Shown piece after piece: positions 1 to 16,802 of a stretch of DNA of 20,319 nt. This DNA is from Acanthaster planci (Eukaryota > Echinodermata > Asteroidea > Valvatida > Acanthasteridae). The notes under the pieces were generated by a model. It saw only the letters and a program-made list of their open reading frames with translations, ran no database searches and was not told where the DNA came from. The translations under genes and the position numbers were made by a program. Within the stretch, counting starts at the first letter, position 1. Each line of letters starts with the position of its first letter. The stretch is from NCBI RefSeq assembly GCF_001949145.1, contig NW_019091456.1, positions 240,585 to 260,903 of the forward strand, written 5' to 3'.

Positions 1-8343
<8,343 letters not shown>

Positions 8344-8670
8344 GATGTTCCTTGTGAAGACATGAGATGTCAATCATAGACTGTACAGTTTTTCTGTCTA
8401 GGGGCTTTACTGTTCGTGCTAGTTGTATAGTATTACCATTTCGTGGTGATCAGCCTACATTCGGTAGAATATGCCAAACGGCAGACGCACTGCCCAGGAT
8501 GATGAAAGTGATAACTTGTTTTCTAGACCTGATCCCCTATCATCACCTAGGAAAGTCCCATGCCAAATGTTTGTAAAGACTCAAGGACTTCACTCTACCA
8601 TTTGTATGACAAATCTCAAAACGGTTGACCCCAATGGCAATATTGTGAGAACCATTGTGTGACATACATG

Positions 8671-8845
8671 TAGAGTTGAACCTCGTTAATAAGAGGTCCT
8701 TTGGACTTGGCTAATAACCTTGTTATAACAGGAACCTTGTATTATCAGGAATGAAAACAATGACTGACAAAGGATTGGGACCTAAATTTTCTTTGGTATA
8801 AGCAGAATCTTGTAACAGTGCTCTGATTAACGAGGCTTGACTGCA
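8671..8845. mobile_element. Pogo/Tigger-type MITE, copy 1
   Basis: A 171-base element (8673-8843) has inverted ends: GAGTTGAACCTCGTTAAT on the left, and on the right the reverse complement of CAGTCAAGCCTCGTTAAT. It is flanked by TA (8671-8672) and CA (8844-8845), consistent with a mutated TA target duplication. CAGT(T)GAACCTCG-type ends and TA targets are typical of pogo/Tigger elements. There is no internal coding. It shares 24 identical bases at its left end with the copy at 13014. Confidence 0.85.
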
Positions 8846-9879
8846 TTCAGTAACAGCTTGTAATACCTAACAAAATTCTATAGCATGTCTGTCACTTCAG
8901 TGAATTGAAGACAAAGGATCGTGGTCACTTACATTTGTCTTTGAACACAAAATTTGACATTTAACATGCTCTCAATATACAAGATTGCTCACTGAGAAGA
9001 GTTTGATGAAACAAGGGCAAGCAAAGTTTAGAATCCACAAAGTTGAGGCTCCTTTTGGTCGTTGTTTTTGTCAATGTTCCCACATTAAACGGATTTTAAG
9101 TGCTGCTTCCATTGGTAGGGAAACCACATGAAATGCAAATGTCTCATTGGAATTTATGATAGACGTGCAATCCATGAGTTTTCATTCTGAACTAACCTAA
9201 ATGTGTAATTTTTAAGTGAATGGACAAAGAAACTTGAGCTCTACATGTGTAACCATTTACAGTAGTAAAAGTGCATTGACATAAACTAGGTCTGGTTTAA
9301 GTTAATGCATTCGGTTTTGATGTACGGAAAAACTGACAAGAACAATATGGCAGCTTGTAGGCAGGTGGTGTAAAAAACTACCGGTACGATAAATTGACCT
9401 TTGTGGGCCTTAACATGTTGGGTCTTAAACAAGTAGTGCACATGCATATATATTATCTTTAATATCATTTGAAGTTCCAATCGATGGTGCATTATATGAG
9501 GCTTTGCAGTTCATGTATTGCTGGCCAACTTTCTAGCCAACCTTTTTAAAGCCTATGATGTAATACGGTAATAAAACGAAGGAATCAACTGTCAAAAAGT
9601 CAAATTTGTCTCACCATACTGAATTTATTTTTCCCCCTCATTCTTATCAATTTCTGTTGACGTGTGTCTGCATATTGAGTTGTGAATAACCACCTTGATA
9701 ACACACCTCTTCCTGGTTCTGTGTCGGTTTACATATGGTCACGTGGTTCACTAATATTGGTTAGTATATGAATTTAGTGTTGGCGTGACTTGGCATGCGC
9801 CTAGACAATGCACGTGTGCATCAATTCCAGAGACAAGTGCCCGGTCAGGTGTAGTCTTAACAATTTTGGACTGGTCATT

Positions 9880-9893
9880 GCGCCCTCTGGAGA
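9880..9893 (-). promoter_or_regulatory. CTCF-like motif (weak)
   Basis: On the - strand, TCTCCAGAGGGCGC matches the CTCF core CCAGCAGAGGGCGC at 11 of 14 positions, including the full AGAGGGCGC half. It lies between two convergent genes. A chance match or part of an old repeat is equally possible. Confidence 0.25.
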
Positions 9894-10020
9894 TTATTTT
9901 GAAATGAAATAGTTCAAACCCTGGAAGATTTCTTTTCCTAGCTGTATACAGCGACTCAAAATTAGACTACGTCTGTGAAAACTAAAATGAACCTTCAATT
10001 TTTTGATGATTAAAGAAATT

Positions 10021-10092
10021 GATTGGAGCAGGATTCGAACCTGCGACCTCTGGAACACCGAACGAGTGCTCTACCAACTGAGGTATCCAGCC
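10021..10092 (-). pseudogene. tRNA relic (degenerate tRNA or SINE head)
   Basis: The 72-base length fits the canonical cloverleaf segments exactly. The T arm is perfect (GCAGG-TTCGAAT-CCTGC), and internal promoter boxes A (TACCTCAGTTGG) and B (GGTTCGAATCC) are kept. Pairing fails elsewhere: C3-A70 in the acceptor, C10-C25 in the D stem, and C29-C41 and T31-T39 in the anticodon stem. The loop TCGGTGT has C instead of U at position 33; by position the anticodon would read GGT (Thr). It is therefore probably not a working tRNA. No SINE body is recognised after it. Confidence 0.7.
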
Positions 10093-10297
10093 CTACATTG
10101 GTGGCTCTTCCCATTTGTCAATATCTCTCTCAGTTCGATGGATCTTTAAACCCTCTCACCTTGACCATGTGATGATCAATGGTTCAAAAGTACCAACATA
10201 TGTTCACATTTCGAGTGCCAGATCGCAAAGAAGCTAATTTTGTTTTCTTTCTAACTGTACAATAGCAAAGACTGGCTGTACACACAGTGCATTTGAT

Positions 10298-10303
10298 AAT
10301 AAA
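10298..10303 (+). terminator. Candidate distal poly(A) signal of RBBP4
   Basis: AATAAA is followed 30 bases on by ATTAAA (10329-10334) and then by T-rich sequence. Its position just before the opposing gene's signals supports use as the gene end. No transcript evidence is available. Confidence 0.45.
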
Positions 10304-10340
10304 GGACACCACACTCGTGATCATAAATATTAAATTTTTC

Positions 10341-10359
10341 TTTATTTTATTACTTTATT
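10341..10359 (-). terminator. Candidate poly(A) signals of the REPS1-like gene (three AATAAA)
   Basis: On the - strand three AATAAA hexamers occur at 10359-10354, 10351-10346 and 10346-10341. A GT-rich stretch GAGTGTGGTGTCC (10316-10304) follows at about 25 bases, the usual spacing for cleavage between them. This is the strongest poly(A) context seen downstream of the 16625 stop. Confidence 0.6.
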
Positions 10360-13011
10360 ACCAACTGTTTTTTAATGTGGCAATGCTAGATGTATGTTTC
10401 ATCTAACAACCTTCTGGAATCTCATCTAAATGATGAGCACATTTCATGTTGCACTATCAACATTTCTCTGTGAGGTTTCAGACTACTGGGTCTTTTCGTC
10501 TAAGAGGATATATTGAAATTTATTATACATATACAATATAGCAAATTTACAAAGTATACACATTGGGCATGCTTGCTTGGGCATTAAAGGTTTTTAATCT
10601 CACTGATGTCTTAAGTGTGGCCTGGGCAGAGATTAGCCACAACAGCAAACTAAAAGTCCGAGACAAAGATTTAGGTATTGAAAATAGCTGGCTTTTTTTT
10701 TCAAGTGAAAACCAATATACTGTGTGTCCCTATAATTGTGTTAATGTTGAAGAAACTTACGCTCCAGTAAAATCTCTCAGTCTGTATCTTCTGCATACAA
10801 AGCTGCACAGATTTGCCCAAAATCACCAAATTTTAGATTGCTGCTGACAATAGACGTAAATCCTCAATTCATAATATATAACATTTATTTCTGCACCAAA
10901 ACTTTCTCCACCTACTGAACATCTTTGAGTCACTCTTTGAGACACCATCAGCGTATCCTTCATTTGAAAGTTCATTTGAAATTGTCCAAAAAAAGTCTTA
11001 AAAAGTTCTCTCGTAAGGCCTGTGCAATATGTTGGCATCTACTTGGGAGAATGAAAAAACCTCCATGCCAACACCAAAATGTGTATTCTACTGCACATTT
11101 GGCTGCATAATGTTCATTTTGCTAACAGTGTTCCAAATTGGGAAAAAATTATTTTGAATATGTTTCAGTAGCCCTAGCAACCAAACATCTTCCGAGAACA
11201 CTGAGATGCAGTATCCAAAGTCTTATGCATTCACTTTTTTTTCCTCCAAATAAACACACTACCCGTCTATTAGATACATTCAAAGTATTAAGCTTCAGTA
11301 ATGCTTTGGTCAAGCAGATGAAAAGTCAATCCGGAACTGGACGGTAAACATTGCAGCAAAGCATGAGCAATCCCTAACAGTCCCAAATCCTCCGATTTCA
11401 ATAGATTTTACATACACCCTAGGGGGTTAGGGTAAGTTATTAGAAATGACTGGCACTGATGCATTAACAGTTTTTGAAACCCCAATATCTACAGTGAGAT
11501 TTTTTTCTCTTGCATATTTTGTTTTAGTTTAATTGACCTTATTTTCTGGCAAATGATGGAATGAATAACAATCAGGACGTGTGAAAAAAGTGAATCCACT
11601 GTTCAATGGTTCATCGATTTAAAAAGGTACAACTTATGAAATCAAAATGCTTCATCCTTTATCTTTTCCTTGAAATCAGTGTTCACAAAGAAATCAGAAA
11701 TAACTTCATAGGAAATCCAATCTTAATGTTTTACATAGGTAATTTGGATAAAAACAAACTCCTAAAATTCATGCAACGGCCATTAAAAGTACATTTTGGA
11801 TCCCTCTGAACATTATCTTTCCATCTCCAAAATACACTGGTTACCAAGCCTTACTCTTGAATATTAATGAGTAACACTGGAAAAATTAACTTATTTATTT
11901 AAATTAGCATAATAATTTTTTTTTCAAATTCCTTTCACTGTTAACTCCACTATCCCATCCACATTTCAGTAACATATACATGGTAAGTTGCTCATCAAGT
12001 TTTATTTCAAATCTGTCAGTCTGAAGTTCAAGTCCAAGGTTTGATCTCATAATTCCAAAACAACATGGAGGCAACAGATTTAGATTTAAGTACTTGAAGA
12101 ACAAATGCAGCAAAAATTATCAAGAGAAAAAAATGCATGGGAAGAAAAGAATGAAGCTGCAACAGTCATGCTGTTGCAAACTTTTCTTAGAAGAACAAAC
12201 CGGGTTAAATAAAGCCTTGTCCACATACTGCATGCAGACATAAAGACGACTCGGACACAGACGTGAGGCCCCGCATGAGCACTATGAATAGGTCTACTCT
12301 ATACAGCATAGTGAGCATGTTCTGGACCCCTAAAAGTTCTCTGAAGAATTTGTTCAAATAAAGAACCATCAATTCTAAAGGAAAGGTTTACAAAGAATTG
12401 ATTGGTCATATCTGCCACACACATTCCTCGAGATGAATCATGGACATTCCTAATGGCCCCCTTTTTATAGTGGGTTCTGTGTGGAGGAACTATCATGGAA
12501 CAGTGGCTCGATACAATGATTATCACAACGCTTACCACCCCTATTGGACAATGCTACTGCAAACTACCAGTGACAGTGTTTCCATAGTCACCAGATTTAT
12601 CTGTAAAACCAAGTATGGAATTAAACTTGTACAAACATGACTTCTGGCATATACTATCAATCAATGAGGGATAACACAGACCCTGTCTTCACTCATAAAA
12701 TGGGGGGGGGAATATATCACACCTATAACTTCATCTGTCAGGACTTCACAGCCCTCCATACAATGCCCACGTTGAATCACTCAATGGTTCCAGCACCATC
12801 ATATCAAAGACACCAATATTATAGTAGATGAACAGTTTGTTCGTATATTTGGAATAAATAAATATACTTTTTCAATTGAAAAATAGGCCTCAATGTGCTT
12901 CAGTACGTTCCTCTGAGGAATGTGCACTTGTTTCCAACCGTCAGGGCAATATACAATGTGCATGAACACTTACATCCATTTACATGTACAAACTTACGGC
13001 TCTATTAGAAA

Positions 13012-13190
13012 TACAGTTGAACCTCGTTAATAAGAGGTTGTTCGGACTTGGCAAATTCAATGTTATGACAGAAACCTTGTATCATCAAGAATGAAAACAA
13101 TGAAAAACAAAAGGATGGGGACTTTAAAATGTCCTTGTTATAAACAGAATCTTGTGCTAACAGTGTTCTTATTAATGAGGTTTGACTATA
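13012..13190. mobile_element. Pogo/Tigger-type MITE, copy 2
   Basis: A 175-base element (13014-13188) starts CAGTTGAACCTCGTTAAT and ends with the reverse complement of TAGTCAAACCTCATTAAT. It is flanked by intact TA target duplications (13012-13013, 13189-13190). It has the same orientation as copy 1 at 8673 and is about three quarters identical by eye. It carries no coding sequence. Confidence 0.88.
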
Positions 13191-15930
13191 TTAAAGCTGT
13201 TTTGTTAGGGATTGCCCTTGTCAATTCAAGGTTGTACAAAGCACAGTGATGCAACTTGGAAATCTGCAGGGATAGTTTACCTTCCTATATAGTGTTGAGC
13301 AAACTTGAGTTTGGAATCTGTTTTCTCATGGCTCTTTCTGTACTCAATCTTGTACACACGAATGCATTTCTATCTATGTCCTTGCTCTGGTACTGTAGCA
13401 ATGGAGTATATACACGTACATGTATATTCCTTTACATCAGTGTTAAACTCATAGACAGTGTAGTCTAGGCAGCAAAGGTAGGTTTAACTCATGTTGCCCC
13501 GCCCCCATACACTGCCAAATTGCACGTTTTTGCCACAAAAGATTTGTTATATTTTAAACTAGAAAAAAAAATGGTGATAGCATTAAGACACAAGCATAGG
13601 CAATAACGGTGGCTGAAGCACCATGAGACAGGATGCGACTAACAATCATAAAGTATGATCCTATGGAACAGGCTTCATCAACAGGGCTGCGCCGTTGCTC
13701 GACTATCCTTCAAGTTAACCAACAATGGTTACAGCAATCTAGTAGTCCATTCAGACACCCGCCCACCAAGATTGGTTGCTTTGCTAATTATCAATAGTTG
13801 TGTGTGTCACAATGAATGGCAGGAGACATTCACACTTTGATCCAACTTGACCGTCCAAGATTACACTGTACAGCTACGGGCTAATTAACTCCGCACACAA
13901 AAATAAGGACAAGCAAAGAGTTTGAGTGGCCCTAACTGGGCTGACATATTTGACAACTTGTGCAGCACTGAGGAGAATGTGCTCTGCACTTAAAACCTTA
14001 ACTAAAGGGTTGTAACACACAAATTGTCAGAGGCTAATTGCCCAAAAGCATCATGGGATATCCGTAATACAATAGAAACACTAGTAAACAAGGACGATGG
14101 CAAATGTACATATGAATGTTAACAACCATCTCAGGCACTGAGCCTTCTGAGCACACACCATGTGACACAACAAACAATACTTCAAAAAATGTACATATTC
14201 AACATTTACGAAACAAAGCAAGATATGCAAACGAGGGGTAAATCTTGATTTCAGCACCACGTCACATTCACTGACTTGTGGCTTGATGGCACACGTGGAG
14301 CAGATTTTGAATAGACATCTCATTGGACTTTAAATCTCAAAAATTGCTTCACTTAGTGCTTTTCAGTACAATGGCCCATTTCAGGATGCCACGAAGCACA
14401 CAATTTTTCCTGCTAATGGACAGGAATATTGATCTATCAACAATGACTGCATAAAAAATAGTAACAAATTACAATCTCTATGTCTAGGACAGGTCTGCTT
14501 AGCACAAACTCCTCTCACATACATGTACAGTTACAAAGATACATACGTTTATGTATACGCATACATGTACAAATGTACTATTGAAGAGTCGGGGAACTTT
14601 GGCTACATAAGCTGCGATCTACAGACTATTCGAAGACACAGGAAAACCGTTTCAGATGTCCCTTTGAAAGAAATGTTATATCCCACTGTTATATAAACAC
14701 TGGTGAAAATTAAAAGTAGTTGACACATGTAATGACTGGGGGGGGGACAGCAGGAAGTAGCAGCAGAACTCCACTGAAGGGAAACAAGGAACACAGGGTT
14801 CTGTCTGGCATTCTTCAGAGGTCTGGAGGGCCTGGCTAGGTTTACTGTTATGCCTATACGGAGCCTGTGCTATAGACTGCAGCACAATAAATATTTGGGT
14901 GTATAGTACCTAAACATCCTTAGTCAATTAAGAGATGACTTTGACACAGAGCGCACTAAATACGCACAAGCAGAATAACTCTATCAGTAACAAACACCAG
15001 CATCGATACAGGTAGTAACAACAATGGCAGAACATGGTGCAAACCAAACCAATCATTCAAGATGTTTGCAAACAATGTAAAACAAGTTGGTATACAAAAG
15101 CTTCATGGGAGCCCAGATCATCAGCCACACATTTGTTTTAAAAAATCAGCCTCCGATAATAATGACAGGTTCTTTTTCTTATGTTCAGGGAATGAAAATG
15201 TGAGATGGAGATTTTTTAAAAAACCTTGAAAAAGAACAAGCCCCCCTCCAAAAACGACACAGGCAAAACCAACCAAACCCTGCACCAAGCTACACTGAGT
15301 TTTACTTTAATGTTGTGGTAAGGTTGAAGGCTTTCATGGCAAAAATCCAATTTTATGCAGAAATGCGCACAATCTGAGACACAACTAAAGACGTATACAC
15401 AAGCCGTCCCACACAAAGTGTCGGGAATGGTGTCTGAGAGAAAAATGAAACCATTATCTAGAGTACTTCTGCAGAGTAACATGTTGATCAGGGGGTAACT
15501 ACATCAGGTGAGACAAAAAGACAGCATTACTGCGTTCAGCAAAGGATTTGGGATAGGCCAGGACATGAACTAGAGACAAGCGGTTGCTCGCATGCTGTTC
15601 CCTCATCAACTGCAGAGAATCCTGTTGTGACGTGCTCCCAATAGATTCATCATCTCTGACCAAAGACGCAGTAAAAGCTAAAAAAACAAAAAACTGCATT
15701 GCACTGAGAATGTTAGAGTTAGAGGAAGTCAACACCAAAATGTTGGACAAGTTACCAAATGGTCTGGGGTTCATACCCTGACAGTACCAAATTGTGACGT
15801 CATTTTCAGCTGAGAGCTGTAGTGCAACATATGGACTGCACAAACGTGTTCGTTCACGCATATCTTCTTGCGCTAAAGCCTTTTACACAAATAATTGTGC
15901 GTGTTGACGTGTTCACTTCGGTTCTCTATT

Positions 15931-15949
15931 ACTCGGTGGATCACCGAGT
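15931..15949. repeat. Perfect 8-bp stem-loop
   Basis: ACTCGGTG-GAT-CACCGAGT is a perfect 8-bp stem with a three-base loop. It lies in the presumed 3' UTR of the - strand gene. Its meaning is unknown. Confidence 0.6.
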
Positions 15950-16624
15950 CACAGCATGATGCATATACAATACTTTTACTGGCCAAATTCACTTGTCATC
16001 TAATCTAATGAGTAACTTTGAACACGTGAGAAAAAAAAGGCTATGGCTATCTTCCATTACTGAACCATGCCACCGGCCTCAGCCAAAGCTACAGCTGAGC
16101 ATGTACACAGGATAGATTACAGTCTTAAAGTCAGTGTGTGTCTAAGCAATGCCTACGCATCACATGTAAAAGAAGCAAGCAAGGGTATCAAGAAAAACGG
16201 GGCCACTGTCTCTCAAGTAAATCCATTTACTGAGCAAAACATTCACAAAAATCAATCTTAAGCAAAGTCACCAGAAGAAATTTTTACTGTTTACTCCATG
16301 ATCAGCAAATTGCTCAGCGTATTTTTTTCACCAGGGATACAGATTATTTCATTCAACCAAGGGGAACATGCCCAGCAATCTACCACAAACGCTAACAAAT
16401 TGGCGACCAAATCAGTCTTTATAGCAGGCATACATGTAGGTAGGGGATTGCTCAACAAACACACCAATGAGGTTAGTCTTCCATCATGCTTCTGGAGTAA
16501 ACTGTGCTTATTCCTTTACAGAGCAATACAAGAAAGAAGCTCTCAAGAATTCAAGACGGGAAAGGTAAGCATATTCAGATAGCTTGTGAGATTAACACGA
16601 GAACAGTCAATCTCGCTGAAAGTC

Positions 16625-16802
16625 CTACGTAGTGACAGCAAACGGCCGGAGCTTCTTCAGGTCTATCTCCAAGGAGAGTCTCTCTTCAGTGATTTGACTC
16701 AGTTCTTGTTGTAGCTCACTGTTCAGTCTGGATAGCTTGGTGTTCTCCTCTTTCGCCCTCCGGATTGCTGCCTGAATAGACTTCCTGTCACACTGTATCA
16801 GG
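16625..16802 (-). CDS. REPS1: REPS1-like last coding exon (RalBP1-binding coiled coil)
   Basis: The acceptor is gactttgtttcag, ending at 16803. One base completes an Asp codon, then [40 protein letters not shown] and [18 protein letters not shown], then TAG at 16627-16625. The [21 protein letters not shown] and LRPF elements are those of the REPS1 C-terminus. Confidence 0.95.

Larger units (their letters stand above)
8344..10320 (+). other. RBBP4 3' UTR and downstream region (end estimated)
   Basis: The sequence after the TGA at 8341 shows no further coding sequence. A pogo-type MITE sits at 8673-8843. Candidate + strand poly(A) signals are AATAAA at 9570-9575 and AATAAA at 10298-10303. A UTR of about 1.2 or 2.0 kb is therefore possible, and both ends may be used. 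If the distal site is used, the UTR would include the CTCF-like motif (9880) and, in antisense, the tRNA relic (10021-10092). The end is inferred, not seen. Confidence 0.5.
10318..16624 (-). other. REPS1-like gene: probable very long 3' UTR (about 6.3 kb)
   Basis: From the stop codon (16627-16625) down to the AATAAA cluster near 10350 there is no exon-like coding sequence on either strand. One other AATAAA on the - strand lies at 11899-11894, so a 4.7-kb UTR is an alternative. The stretch includes the second pogo-type MITE (13014-13188), a stem-loop (15931-15949), G runs at about 12703 and 14739, five TACATGTA copies (12981, 13417, 14520, 14562, 16431) and a box B-like GGTTCATACCC on the + strand near 15764. 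The longest open frame (15861-15499, 120 codons on the - strand) resembles no known protein. Part of this stretch could instead be intergenic. Confidence 0.5.
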
